Shown in pieces: positions 31,688 to 39,927 of a stretch of 64,000 bases of DNA. A program made the translations under genes and the position numbers. Source of the DNA: Streptomyces venezuelae (lineage in GTDB: Bacteria; Actinomycetota; Actinomycetes; Streptomycetales; Streptomycetaceae); the NCBI RefSeq assembly GCF_008642295.1, contig NZ_CP029190.1, forward strand, positions 1,054,001 through 1,118,000. The letters run 5' to 3'. The notes under the pieces were generated by a model. That model saw only the letters and a program-made list of their open reading frames with translations. It was not told where the DNA came from and searched no databases. Position 1 is the stretch's first letter; every line of letters begins with the position of its first letter.

Positions 31688-33922
31688 TCAGAGCGCGGGC
31701 GGGAACCGGTCCCAGGCGCGGTGGCGGGCCAAGGCCGCCACCGTCTCCGCCACGGCCGCCGCGGCGTCCTCGCTCACGATGAGGCCGGGACCGTCCGGGG
31801 CGATACCGGCGGCGTCGAGGAGCTCCGGGATGCCGTTCCAGCCGCCGACGGCCTTGCCGTGCCGGTACGCCTCGGTGAGCAGCAGCAGAACACGTGGGTC
31901 GGGATCCTCCGCGGCGCCCGTGCCGGCCTTGGCGTCCCGAGCGCCGTGGGCGTCGGCTGCCCGTGCCGGCGCCCCGGCGAACAGCAGGGCGTCGAATTCG
32001 ACGGACCGGGCGGTGGCGAAGGTCCGCTGGACCGCGATGGGATCGGCGGCCCCGCCGAGGGTGCCGCCTGCCGGGGCGATGACGAGCGCCGCCATGCCGG
32101 CGTCGAGGACGGCCTGCCGGGCGGCTCGTACGCCGTCCAGGTCGGCCGTCTCGTCGGCGACGATGCCGAGCACGCGGCCGTCCGTCGGCCAGGTGCCGCC
32201 CAGCTGTGACAGTGCCGGGCTGGCGTCGGCCGCCACGAGCGGAACCGTTGCTCCGGGAGTCGGCAGGCCGAGGCCCGCGGCGACCTGCTCGCACAGCTGC
32301 GGGTCGATGTTCGCCAGCACCTTGAGGGTGCGTTCCTTGACGGCCTGCTCGTAGCACTTGTTCAGCTCGAAGGTGTAGGCGGCGATGATGTGGTCGCGCT
32401 CCGGCGGGGTCATGCTCAGCCAGAAGAGCCGTGGCTGTGTGAAGTGGTCCGAGAAGGAGGCGGGCGCCTCGCGGACCTTGGCCGCCTCCGGCAGCTTGAC
32501 CGGCGCCTCGATGAAGGCACCGTCCTCGGCGCCGGCCAGGAAGGGACAGCCGCCGTCGAGGCTGTTGGGGCGGTACGGAGCCACGCCCGTGTGCACGGCG
32601 GTCTGGTGCATGCCGTCGCGGAGCATGTCGTTGACGGGAGCGTGCGGCCGGTTGACGGGGATCTGCCCGAAGTTCGGCCCGCCCAGCCTGCTGATCTGGG
32701 TGTCGAGGTAGGAGAACAACCGCCCGGCGAGCAGCGGGTCGTCCGTGACGTCGATACCGGGAACCAGATGCCCGGGGTGGAAGGCGACCTGCTCGGTCTC
32801 CGCGAAGTAGTTCTTGGTGTTGGCGTTCAGGGTCATCAGGCCGATCGGCTGAACGGGCGAGAGCTCCTCGGGCACGATCTTGGTGGGGTCGAGGAGGTCG
32901 ATCCCCTCGAAGGTCTGCTCCGGGGTGTCGGGAAAGACCTGGATGCCCAGTTCCCACTGCGGGCAGGCGCCCGCTTCGATGGCGTCGTAGAGGTCCCGCC
33001 GGTGGAAGTCGGGGTCCATCCCGCAGAGGAGCTGGGCCTCCTCCCAGACCAGGGAGTGCACGCCCAGCTTCGGCTTCCAGTGGAACTTCGCCAGCGCGGT
33101 CTCCCCGGCCGCGTTGACCAGGCGGAAGGTGTGGACCCCGAAGCCCTCCATCATGCGGTAGGAGCGGGGGATGCCTCGGTCGGACATGTTCCACAGGGTG
33201 TGGTGGGTGGCCTCGGTGTGCAGGGAGACGAAGTCCCAGAAGGTGTCGTGCGCGCTCTGCGCCTGCGGGACCTCCCGGTCCGGGTGCGGTTTGCCCGCGT
33301 GGATGATGTCGGGGAACTTCACGGCGTCCTGAATGAAGAAGACCGGGATGTTGTTCCCGACCAGGTCGTACGTGCCTTCGTCCGTATAGAACTTGGTCGC
33401 GAACCCGCGGGTGTCGCGCACCGTGTCCGCCGAACCGCGGGAGCCGAGCACCGTGGAGAAGCGGACGAAGACCGGCGTCTCCACGTCCTTCGCGAGGAAC
33501 GCGGCCTTGCAGACCTCACCGGCGGTGCCGTAGCCCCGGAAGACACCATGGGCGGCGGCGCCCCGGGCGTGCACCACCCGCTCCGGGATCCGTTCGTGGT
33601 CGAAGTGCATGATCTTCTCGCGCAGGTGATGGTCCTGGATCAGGACGGGGCCGCGCGCTCCGGCCTTCAGGGAGTGGTCCGTGTCGTACGGCCGCGCCCC
33701 CTGGGCCGTGGTCAGGTACGCGCCGCTCTGCGCCCTGCGGGCCTGGTCCGCCCCGGTGGCCTGCCCGGTCGGGCTCACCGTCTCGGGACCGGTCTGGTCG
33801 GGCTTGGGCGGGAGCGGCTGCTCCGGGTGCATGGGTTCGGCCACGGACGGAGACACCGGCCCCGGCCTGCCCGGCAGGCCGTCGCCCGGCTCGCGGGGCG
33901 CGTCGGAGTGCTTGCTGGCCAT
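31688..33922 (-). CDS. katE: Large-subunit (clade 2, KatE/HPII-type) catalase
   Basis: A 744-residue haem catalase that breaks hydrogen peroxide into water and oxygen. The catalytic His sits in RVVHARGAAAHGVF, the distal Asn in LVGNNIPVFFIQD, and the proximal haem ligand Tyr in RLFSYLDTQ. The C-terminal 150 residues form the flavodoxin-like (class I glutamine-amidotransferase-like) domain seen only in large catalases (GRVLGIVADETADLDGVRAA). The N-terminus has a 60-residue Pro-rich extension. GAGGAGGAG lies before the ATG. Its own promoter region is the 198-bp divergent spacer shared with the methyltransferase gene. Confidence 0.95.
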   Translation of the reverse strand: MASKHSDAPREPGDGLPGRPGPVSPSVAEPMHPEQPLPPKPDQTGPETVSPTGQATGADQARRAQSGAYLTTAQGARPYDTDHSLKAGARGPVLIQDHHLREKIMHFDHERIPERVVHARGAAAHGVFRGYGTAGEVCKAAFLAKDVETPVFVRFSTVLGSRGSADTVRDTRGFATKFYTDEGTYDLVGNNIPVFFIQDAVKFPDIIHAGKPHPDREVPQAQSAHDTFWDFVSLHTEATHHTLWNMSDRGIPRSYRMMEGFGVHTFRLVNAAGETALAKFHWKPKLGVHSLVWEEAQLLCGMDPDFHRRDLYDAIEAGACPQWELGIQVFPDTPEQTFEGIDLLDPTKIVPEELSPVQPIGLMTLNANTKNYFAETEQVAFHPGHLVPGIDVTDDPLLAGRLFSYLDTQISRLGGPNFGQIPVNRPHAPVNDMLRDGMHQTAVHTGVAPYRPNSLDGGCPFLAGAEDGAFIEAPVKLPEAAKVREAPASFSDHFTQPRLFWLSMTPPERDHIIAAYTFELNKCYEQAVKERTLKVLANIDPQLCEQVAAGLGLPTPGATVPLVAADASPALSQLGGTWPTDGRVLGIVADETADLDGVRAARQAVLDAGMAALVIAPAGGTLGGAADPIAVQRTFATARSVEFDALLFAGAPARAADAHGARDAKAGTGAAEDPDPRVLLLLTEAYRHGKAVGGWNGIPELLDAAGIAPDGPGLIVSEDAAAAVAETVAALARHRAWDRFPPAL

Positions 33923-34064
33923 GATGTCTCCTCCTCGGCCGGAAACGGAGCCCGTGTGGTCCTCACCCGCAGGGCTCTCGGCATCTGCACCCGGGCGCCT
34001 ACCCGCTGCTCCGTGATGAACCCTCCCGCAACGCTCCGGCCGCGGGGCAGAAACGGAACCCCGG

Positions 34065-34090
34065 AAGCGTGTTGTGCAAGCGTGTTGTGC
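34065..34090. repeat. Perfect 13-bp tandem duplication (AAGCGTGTTGTGC)
   Basis: AAGCGTGTTGTGC occurs twice head to tail, 30-55 nt upstream of the methyltransferase start and directly before its GGAGGAG-like region. It lies in the divergent catalase/methyltransferase spacer and is either a recent slippage duplication or a pair of binding sites. Confidence 0.85.
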
Positions 34091-34120
34091 AAAGGAGGAG
34101 ATCGCGGGTAGGAGCAGCCC

Positions 34121-34864
34121 ATGACCTCCCATGCGCAGAGCCCTGCCGGCCGGGCCCGACGCGGGTTCTGGCAGACGCCCGACGGCACCGCCCCGACGCA
34201 CACCGACCCCATGCCGCGGCTCATCGCCCTTCCCGGCGTGTACCGCCCCCAGGCCGACACCCTGCTGCTCGCCGGCGCCCTCGCCCGCGAGCCCCTGAGC
34301 CCGGGCACCGAAGTCATCGAGATCGGCACGGGTACCGGGGCACTCGCCCTGTCCGCCGCGGCCAGGGGCGCCAAGGTCACCGCGGTCGACATCGCGTGGC
34401 CCGCCGTGCTGGCCGCCCGGCTGAACGGATGGCGCCGGCGTCTGAGGCTGCGCATCCTCCACGGCGACTTCGCCGCCCGGAGCCGGGGCCGGCGCTTCGA
34501 CCTGGTCCTCGCCAACCCGCCCTACGTACCGAGCCCCGACGCCCGGCTGCCCACCCGCGGGAACCGGCGCGCCTGGGACGCAGGCAGGGACGGGCGGGCC
34601 GTCATCGACCGGATCTGCGCAGCCGCCCCCGCTCTGCTGCACCCCGGTGGGGTCCTCCTGCTGGTCCACTCGGGGATGTGCGGGGCGCAGAAGACCCTTG
34701 AGCTCCTGTCCCGGCAGGGGATGTCCGCGGAGGTCACGGAACGGGTCTGGGTGCCGTGGGGGCCGGTGCTGCGCTCACGCAGGGGCTGGCTGCAGGAGCA
34801 GGGCCTGGCGGAGGACGGCGACAACCGGGAGGAGCTGGTGATCGTCCGTGCCCAGTACGTCTGA
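34121..34864 (+). CDS. HemK2/MTQ2-type protein methyltransferase
   Basis: A 247-residue SAM-dependent methyltransferase. Motif I is EIGTGTG (67-73) and the NPPY motif (132-135) is the amide-binding signature of HemK/PrmC and MTQ2 glutamine methyltransferases. The short N-terminus lacks the helical substrate domain of PrmC, fitting the HemK2 group, whose bacterial substrates are mostly unknown. AGGAG lies 6 nt before the ATG. The gene overlaps the CDGSH gene by 17 nt, so it probably forms an operon with the CDGSH and diiron proteins, an arrangement seen often in streptomycetes. Confidence 0.85.
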   Translation: MTSHAQSPAGRARRGFWQTPDGTAPTHTDPMPRLIALPGVYRPQADTLLLAGALAREPLSPGTEVIEIGTGTGALALSAAARGAKVTAVDIAWPAVLAARLNGWRRRLRLRILHGDFAARSRGRRFDLVLANPPYVPSPDARLPTRGNRRAWDAGRDGRAVIDRICAAAPALLHPGGVLLLVHSGMCGAQKTLELLSRQGMSAEVTERVWVPWGPVLRSRRGWLQEQGLAEDGDNREELVIVRAQYV

Positions 34865-35174
34865 CAACACCTCGCACCCCGGCCGTGTCCCGCACGCGCC
34901 GGCCGGGCCGGACCCTCGCGTCCGGCTCCCCCGCCGGGTGGCCGTGGACCGCTCCGGGCCCGCGGACGGTTGCGGCCCGGTCCTGGTCGAGGGCCCGGTC
35001 GAGATCGTCCTCGACGACGGGACGACCGCCCGGTCGGACCGGTTCATGGTCGCCGTGTGCACCTGCCGCCGCAGCCGTACGTACCCCTGGTGCGACACCA
35101 GCCACCGCCCCCGCGAGCGCGCGACACCACCCCCCGAAGACGGGGAGGACAGGGAGGCCAGGAACGAACCATGA
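34848..35174 (+). CDS. CDGSH iron-sulphur protein
   Basis: A 108-residue protein with the 2Fe-2S ligand set of CDGSH proteins: CTCRRSRTYPWCDTSH supplies three Cys and one His. CDGSH proteins carry redox-active, labile clusters. The usual Gly of CDG is Thr here, a tolerated variation. It uses a GTG start within the end of the methyltransferase gene and its stop overlaps the next ATG (ATGA), so all three genes are coupled. Context with a diiron-type enzyme suggests electron delivery to it. Confidence 0.85.
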   Translation: MPSTSDNTSHPGRVPHAPAGPDPRVRLPRRVAVDRSGPADGCGPVLVEGPVEIVLDDGTTARSDRFMVAVCTCRRSRTYPWCDTSHRPRERATPPPEDGEDREARNEP

Positions 35175-36211
35175 CCGCATCCGCCGATACCTTCATCCGG
35201 GTCCCCGCAGCCGGGCCCGCGCACGCTCCCGTACTGGTCGAAGGGCGCGGGCCCCTGTCCCGGGCCGTGGTGGACGCCCTGCGCAGCGGCCGGCCTCCCG
35301 CCCACACCTCCGCGGCCCTCCGGGCCGACCCGTGGGGTGAGGACCTCCAGCTCGCCCTCTACCTGCTCTACGAACTGCACTACCGCGGTTTCGCGGGCGT
35401 GGACGAGGCCCTGGAATGGGATCCGGAGCTGCTGCGGCTGCGCCGCGCCCTGGAGGACCGCTTCGGCCACGCGCTCCGGACGGCCGCCGCGGGTTCCCCC
35501 GAGACCGTGGCGGAGGCGTTCGGCCCCCTCCTCGTCGAACCGGTGGACCTGAGCAGCAGCCTGAGCCACTTCCTGGAGACCGAGGGCGAGCTGTGGCAGC
35601 TGCGCGAGTACGCAGCCCTGCGCTCCCTGTACCACCTGAAGGAGGCCGACCCGCACGCCTGGGTGATCCCGCGGCTCCGCGGCCGGGCGAAGGCGGCCAT
35701 GGTCGCCATCGAGTACGACGAGTTCGGCGCCGGGAACGCCGAGCGGATCCATGCCCGCCTCTTCGCCGAACTCATGGGCGATCTCGGCCTGGACCCCGCG
35801 TACGGCCGCTATCTGGACCAGGCCCCGGCGCCCCTGCTCGCCACCGTCAATCTGATGTCCCTCCTGGGACTCCACCGGGCCTTGCGCGGGGCGCTGGTCG
35901 GGCACTTCGCGTGCGTGGAGGTCACCTCGTCGCCCGGTTCGCGGCGGCTGGCGAAGGCCATGCGCAGGTGCGGTGCGGGCCCGCGGGCCGAGCACTTCTA
36001 CGCCGAGCACGTGGAGGCCGACGCCGTCCACGAGCAGGTCGTACGGCACGAGGTCATCGGCGGGCTCCTCGCCGATGAGCCGGCTCTGGAGGCGGACGTC
36101 GCGTTCGGCTGCGCCGCGACCCTGTTCCTGGAGGACCGCCTGGCCGCGTACCTCCGGCACAAGTGGAACCAGGGGCGCTCGGCCCTGCGCACGCCCCTGG
36201 ACCGGCCATAG
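35171..36211 (+). CDS. Iron-containing redox enzyme family protein (haem-oxygenase-like fold)
   Basis: A 346-residue helical protein. The segments LSHFLETEGELWQLREYAAL, HLKEADPHAWVIPRL, AMVAIEYDEFGAGN and HARLFAELMGDLGLD give the Glu/His pattern of haem-oxygenase-like diiron oxidases; C-terminal AEHFYAEHVEADAVHEQVVR adds the last ligands. Members of this fold perform N-oxygenation, C-C cleavage or desaturation; the substrate here is unknown. Translation is coupled to the CDGSH protein by a 4-nt overlap. Its end faces the DUF2267 gene, 25 nt away. Confidence 0.8.
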   Translation: MTASADTFIRVPAAGPAHAPVLVEGRGPLSRAVVDALRSGRPPAHTSAALRADPWGEDLQLALYLLYELHYRGFAGVDEALEWDPELLRLRRALEDRFGHALRTAAAGSPETVAEAFGPLLVEPVDLSSSLSHFLETEGELWQLREYAALRSLYHLKEADPHAWVIPRLRGRAKAAMVAIEYDEFGAGNAERIHARLFAELMGDLGLDPAYGRYLDQAPAPLLATVNLMSLLGLHRALRGALVGHFACVEVTSSPGSRRLAKAMRRCGAGPRAEHFYAEHVEADAVHEQVVRHEVIGGLLADEPALEADVAFGCAATLFLEDRLAAYLRHKWNQGRSALRTPLDRP

Positions 36212-36236
36212 GCGACCGTCTCCCGGCGGCAGCGGA

Positions 36237-36680
36237 TCAGGCGGCGGGCTGGGGCCGGCGCAGTTCGGCCCGGCCGAAGAGGAGGGCGTATCCGGTGGGG
36301 AGCTGGTGGAGGATGCGGGCGAGGAGGTCGGGGCCGGCGAGGCGGGTGACGACGGCGAGTACGGCGCCGGTGTCCCAGCGGGCGATGGCCGGGCTGGTGT
36401 CGTTGCGGGCGGCCAGGTCCTTGACGAAGCCCCAGCCGGTGAGCTGTTCGGTTTCGGGGATCTGGGCGGTCAGGACCAGGGCGGCTTCGACGGGCAGGCA
36501 CTGTGCGAGGTCGACGCGTTCGTCGCCGACGAGTTGCCGGCCGAGGGCGGCGAGGACGGTACGGACGGCTTCCTCGGCGCCTTCGCGGGTGGGGTAGGCG
36601 CCTTCGTAGTGCACGCGTTCCAGCATCTGCTCGAACGTCATGGCGGGTGCGGCCGGGTTCGGTCGAGGCTGGTCGTACAT
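36237..36680 (-). CDS. DUF2267 protein, first copy
   Basis: A 147-residue helical protein. FEQMLERVHYEGAYPTREGA, AVRTVLAALGRQL and LAQCLPVEAALVLTAQ are typical of DUF2267, a stress-associated domain of unknown function found in soil bacteria. It ends LPTGYALLFGRAELRRPQPA. A second DUF2267 gene lies 62 nt upstream on the same strand and shares its layout, including the ending around LPPGYDLLFG, so the two are paralogues. Ribosome-binding site is weak (GAAAGG rather far). Presumably cotranscribed downstream of hsp18. Confidence 0.8.
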   Translation of the reverse strand: MYDQPRPNPAAPAMTFEQMLERVHYEGAYPTREGAEEAVRTVLAALGRQLVGDERVDLAQCLPVEAALVLTAQIPETEQLTGWGFVKDLAARNDTSPAIARWDTGAVLAVVTRLAGPDLLARILHQLPTGYALLFGRAELRRPQPAA

Positions 36681-36742
36681 GGTGCTGCGGTTGCCTTTCT
36701 CGTCGGGGGTTCGGTTTCCCGGCGGTGCCGCCGGTCGGTCGG

Positions 36743-37138
36743 TCAGGTGGGCTGGGGGTGGCCGAAGAGGAGGTCATAGCCGGGCGGGAGCTGGAGCAGG
36801 ACCTCGTGCATGAGGGCGTCGCCTGCTGCTGCGGCCACGGTGGAGAGGACCGCGCCGATGTCCCACAGGGCCGTCTGCTCGGTGGCTCCTTCGATCCAGG
36901 CGGCGGTCGCGCGGACGAAGCGCTCCGGGGAGAGCGGTTCGGCGGCCTGCAGGGGGTTGAGGAGGATCAGGGCGTAGGTCTCGGGGAGGCGGGCGGCGAG
37001 CTCGGCCCGCACGGTGCCGACCAGGTGTGCGCCCAGCAGGGCCAGGACGACGCGGGCCGCTCGTTCGGCTTCTTCCCGGGTCTGGTACTCGCCGCGTTCC
37101 CGGACCTGGTCCAGAAACGCGTCCCTGCGCATCGGCAT
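36743..37138 (-). CDS. DUF2267 protein, second copy
   Basis: A 131-residue protein with the DUF2267 pattern: FLDQVRERGEYQTREEAERA, ARVVLALLGAHLVG and ELAARLPETYALILLNP. The C-terminal LPPGYDLLFGHPQP repeats the neighbour's ending. GGAGGTGACGTGAC gives a good ribosome-binding site before the ATG. It lies 115 nt downstream of hsp18; heat-shock regulation through RheA is possible for this group, though no dedicated operator is visible in that gap. Confidence 0.8.
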   Translation of the reverse strand: MPMRRDAFLDQVRERGEYQTREEAERAARVVLALLGAHLVGTVRAELAARLPETYALILLNPLQAAEPLSPERFVRATAAWIEGATEQTALWDIGAVLSTVAAAAGDALMHEVLLQLPPGYDLLFGHPQPT

Positions 37139-37253
37139 GTCACGTCACCTCCGGGGAGGGAGCGAGGAAAGGGGCGCGGAGGAAAAGGGCGCGGAGGACG
37201 GGGTGCCGGAGGGGGATCGAACTCCCCGTCCTCCGCCGCCGGCGACGGCCCGT

Positions 37254-37688
37254 TCAGCCGGAGATCTGCTTGCGGTCGGACGAGCCGCCGATGCTGATCT
37301 TCCGCGGCTTGGCGCGTTCGGCGATCGGGATCCGCAGGGTGAGGACACCGGCTTCGTACTCGGCTTCGATGTGCTCGGTGTCGAGGGTGTCGGCGAGCAT
37401 GATCTGGCGGGAGAAGACGCCCAGGGGCCGCTCGGAGAGCTCCATCTGCACGCCGCCGGTCTTCTCCGCGGGCCGGCGCTCGGCCTTCACGGTCAGCATG
37501 TTCCGCTCGACGTCGATGTCGATGGCCTCGGTGCTGACGCCGGGGAGGTCGAAGGCGATCACGTACACGTCGCCCTGGCGGTAGGCGTCCATCGGCATCA
37601 CGGACGGCTTCGACCATGTGCCGGACGCTCCGGAGAGCTGCTGAACGATCCGGTCCATCTCGCGGAACGGGTCGGTGCGCATCAACAT
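37254..37688 (-). CDS. hsp18: Hsp18-type small heat-shock protein (Hsp20/alpha-crystallin)
   Basis: A 144-residue cytoplasmic holdase chaperone. The alpha-crystallin domain spans about residues 35-130, with the A-x-x-x-n-G-v-L motif AEYEAGVLTLRIP near its end and the C-terminal oligomerisation motif RKISI (I/V-x-I). The start ATG is preceded by GGAGGTG 8 nt upstream. Two RheA-type operators lie 68-112 nt upstream, between it and the divergent rheA gene, as in Streptomyces albus, where hsp18 is repressed by RheA and derepressed by heat. Confidence 0.92.
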   Translation of the reverse strand: MLMRTDPFREMDRIVQQLSGASGTWSKPSVMPMDAYRQGDVYVIAFDLPGVSTEAIDIDVERNMLTVKAERRPAEKTGGVQMELSERPLGVFSRQIMLADTLDTEHIEAEYEAGVLTLRIPIAERAKPRKISIGGSSDRKQISG

Positions 37689-37755
37689 CGCGAAACACCT
37701 CCAGTTGGTTCAGGCAGAAACTGCCAATGCGCTTCAACGTGCTCCCGTTGTAACA

Positions 37756-37774
37756 TGTCATCGAAACGATGACA
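37756..37774. promoter_or_regulatory. RheA operator, perfect site
   Basis: TGTCATC-N5-GATGACA, an exact match to the published operator of RheA, the thermosensing repressor of hsp18 in Streptomyces albus. The inverted repeat even extends by one further base pair on each arm inside the spacer. It lies between the divergent hsp18 and rheA genes. Confidence 0.9.
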
Positions 37775-37781
37775 AGCAGGA

Positions 37782-37800
37782 TGTCACCTAGAGGATGACA
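37782..37800. promoter_or_regulatory. RheA operator, second site with one mismatch
   Basis: TGTCACC-N5-GATGACA differs from the RheA consensus at one base. Its centre lies 26 bp from the first site and its edge 13 nt before the rheA GTG, so binding there should block rheA itself (autoregulation). Confidence 0.8.
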
Positions 37801-37813
37801 CGAGGAGACTGTC

Positions 37814-38470
37814 GTGAACGAGTCCGCAGAGCCGACCCCGCCCGTCACGTTTCTTGCCGCCGCCGCGGCGCTGGAGACCATCAACCAAGCCGTCAAAGAG
37901 GCGCAGCAACCCTCCACGGGAACGCCTTCAGCAGCGCCAGACACCGGCCCGCACCCGGCCCTGGCCGCACTGCTGATGCTGCGCGAGGTCCGCGAACAGC
38001 TCGCCGGCTGGGAATCCGGCCTGATCGAAACCGCCCGCGGCCAGGGCGCCAGCTGGGCCGAACTCGCCGCCCCGCTCGGAGTCGCCAGCCGCCAGGCCGC
38101 CGAGCGCCGCTACCTGCGACTGCGCCCCGGCAAGGCCGGAAGCACCGGCGAAGAACGGGTCCAGGCCACCCGCGACACCCGCGCCGCCGAACGCACCGTG
38201 ACCGCCTGGGCCCGCGACAACGCCGCCGACCTGCGCCGCCTCGCCGGCCAGATCACCGCCCTCACCGGCCTCCCGACCAGCGCGCAGGACGCCATCGGCG
38301 ACCTCAACCTGGCCCTCGCCGACAATGACGCCGCCCGGCTCGTCGGCCCCCTGAGCGACACCCGGGCCCACCTGAGGCCCGAGCACGCCGAGCTCGCCGA
38401 CCGCATCGACGCCCTCACCAGCCACACCCACCGGCTCCGCCAGGACACCCACGACCAGCGCAGTACGTGA
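37814..38470 (+). CDS. rheA: RheA-like repressor of hsp18
   Basis: A 218-residue Ala/Arg-rich helical DNA-binding protein. The helix-turn-helix is at GQGASWAELAAPLGVASRQA followed by AERRYLRLRPG, about residues 75-110. It is the protein called the HSP18 transcriptional regulator in streptomycetes and is divergent from hsp18 across two operator sites. RheA loses DNA binding on heating and thus switches on hsp18. The GTG start has GAGGAG 7 nt upstream. Its 3' end lies 64 nt before the tRNA terminator at the left edge of the genomic island. Confidence 0.85.
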   Translation: MNESAEPTPPVTFLAAAAALETINQAVKEAQQPSTGTPSAAPDTGPHPALAALLMLREVREQLAGWESGLIETARGQGASWAELAAPLGVASRQAAERRYLRLRPGKAGSTGEERVQATRDTRAAERTVTAWARDNAADLRRLAGQITALTGLPTSAQDAIGDLNLALADNDAARLVGPLSDTRAHLRPEHAELADRIDALTSHTHRLRQDTHDQRST

Positions 38471-38533
38471 TGCACCGACAACAACGACCCGTACGAGGGG
38501 CGGTCCTGACGATCCGTTCACCGGACGCACGAA

Positions 38534-38565
38534 AGGCCGTTCTCCCATGGATGAGAGAACGGCCT
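38534..38565. terminator. Hairpin: original terminator of the disrupted tRNA-Pro locus
   Basis: AGGCCGTTCTC pairs perfectly with GAGAACGGCCT across a 10-nt loop. On the minus strand it follows the tRNA-Pro 3' fragment by about 20 nt. Before the island inserted, this would have terminated the tRNA; a similar but imperfect hairpin now follows the intact tRNA at 58505-58536. Confidence 0.75.
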
Positions 38566-38585
38566 CCGACCTGCGTTTCCGCGTG

Positions 38586-38628
38586 GTCGGGACGACAGGA
38601 TTTGAACCTGCGACCCCTTGACCCCCAG
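38586..38628. repeat. Left attachment site: 43-bp copy of the tRNA-Pro 3' half
   Basis: These 43 bp are identical to 58556-58598. They cover the acceptor 3' strand, T arm, variable region and anticodon-stem 3' side up to the anticodon loop. This copy is followed on the minus strand by an encoded CCA (TGG at 38584-38586 on the plus strand). It marks the left junction of the island and the old 3' end of the tRNA gene. Confidence 0.92.
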
Positions 38629-38887
38629 ATCGATGGGTCGGAGGAAATTTCGCAACATATGCCTCAATCTGGGGGCGCACAGCGTGCACATACGTACCTG
38701 CCGTGCTCCCACCGACGTGGGCGCTGGTCCCCAACTGGTCCCCAAGGGGCGCCACTCGGCCCTCGGGCCCGCCCCCCGTCACGGACGGCGCCCGGGTGCT
38801 TGTCGTTGCCGGTCTTCTGCACGGCGAGGCTCTGGGTTTCGCCAGCCCGGTGCTGCTGGTCCATGGGTGGTGGCAGGATGCTCGGTC
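38629..38887. other. Left end of the island, no gene recognised
   Basis: This 259-bp stretch holds a short direct repeat (CTGGTCCCCAA twice, 38722-38743) and no convincing ORF. A minus-strand reading frame through the tRNA fragment gives VKGSQVQILSSRP, a well-known artefact of translating tRNA genes. Confidence 0.6.
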
Positions 38888-39664
38888 ATGGCAACGAGAG
38901 ATGGCAGCGATGAGGCGTATGTCGTTGGGTTGTGCGAGCGGATCCTCGGGGAGAACGCCCTGACGCAGCACAGGTTCGACTGGCTGCTCGGAGATCCAGG
39001 ATCAGGCGGCCGACGAGTCCAACTGCCGGTCGACGCCTACTGGCCGGGCCATCAGCTGGTGATCGAGTACCGCGAACTTCAGCACGACCAGCCGATGCCC
39101 CACTTTGACAAGCCGAATCGCCTCACCGTCAGCGGTGTCCACCGCGGCGAGCAGCGCGCACTGTACGACGCCCGGCGCGATGAACAGATCCCCGCGCACG
39201 GGCTGCGCCTGGTCCTCATCCGCCCCGCCGACCTCAATTCGGACGGCCGCGGACGACTGCGCCGCAACGAAGCGGCCGACCTGGCGGCACTGAAGAAGAT
39301 CCTGGCCCGCACCAGTGACGAGGACCGGGTCACCGACACCTTCCGCACATGGCTACTGGCCCAAGGCTGGACACCCGTCGATCCCACGGACCGGTGGACC
39401 GACCTGGAAGCCGTACGCGGCTGGGAACGGCTGATCTGCGAGGCCAAGGGCCGCACCAGCGAGAAAGGCATCGACGCCGACATCGCCTATGGCCAACTGC
39501 TGCGCCGCATGACGAGCCAGGACCCGCACACGCGCTACGCCCTCGTCGTGCCGTCGTCCTCCCTCAAGGCCGCCGCACGCGTCCCGGCCCACGTCCGACA
39601 GCTCCTGCGCATCGACGTCTACGAGGTGACGGATGACGACCGGGTGTGCCGGCTGACCGACTGA
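38888..39664 (+). CDS. Putative PD-(D/E)XK nuclease-fold protein with two nuclease-like halves
   Basis: A 258-residue protein. The N-terminal half has LPVDAYWPGHQLVIEYRELQ, a D...ExK-like core in which Arg replaces Lys, followed by HGLRLVLIRPADL. The C-terminal half has WTDLEAVRGWERLICEAKGR, a second D-x(n)-E-x-K core with a clear EAK, and RYALVVPSSSL as a following strand. The two halves suggest a duplicated restriction-endonuclease-like fold, with only the second likely catalytic. The ATG at 38888 follows a poor ribosome-binding site; upstream starts are possible but lie in non-coding-looking sequence. First gene of the island, probably separately expressed. Confidence 0.55.
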   Translation: MATRDGSDEAYVVGLCERILGENALTQHRFDWLLGDPGSGGRRVQLPVDAYWPGHQLVIEYRELQHDQPMPHFDKPNRLTVSGVHRGEQRALYDARRDEQIPAHGLRLVLIRPADLNSDGRGRLRRNEAADLAALKKILARTSDEDRVTDTFRTWLLAQGWTPVDPTDRWTDLEAVRGWERLICEAKGRTSEKGIDADIAYGQLLRRMTSQDPHTRYALVVPSSSLKAAARVPAHVRQLLRIDVYEVTDDDRVCRLTD

Positions 39665-39927
39665 TCGGTGCCGGGTACCGCGTCGCCTTCGGCTTCACCA
39701 CCACCATGTCCTCCGAAGCCCACGCTCCGTGCACTGCCGCCTCGTTGCACGAACCGGACACCAGGCGTTGCGGCGCGGAATTGCCGTCCAGGCCAGTGAA
39801 GTCGAGATCCGCCGGCGTGCTGGAGATCGCACCCCGCCTGCCCTGCCTGAATGCGAGAATGCGGCTCTTGGCCGGAGAGTGCATTGGCTCGAAGTGGGGC
39901 ACAAGCACCGACAAATCGGGGGTCGCC

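Noticed and set aside
38518..38745. Minus-strand ORF with VKGSQVQILSSRP text
   Set aside because: It is translated tRNA sequence (tRNA-Pro 3' half), a familiar false ORF. A similar one runs through the intact tRNA near 58.6 kb.
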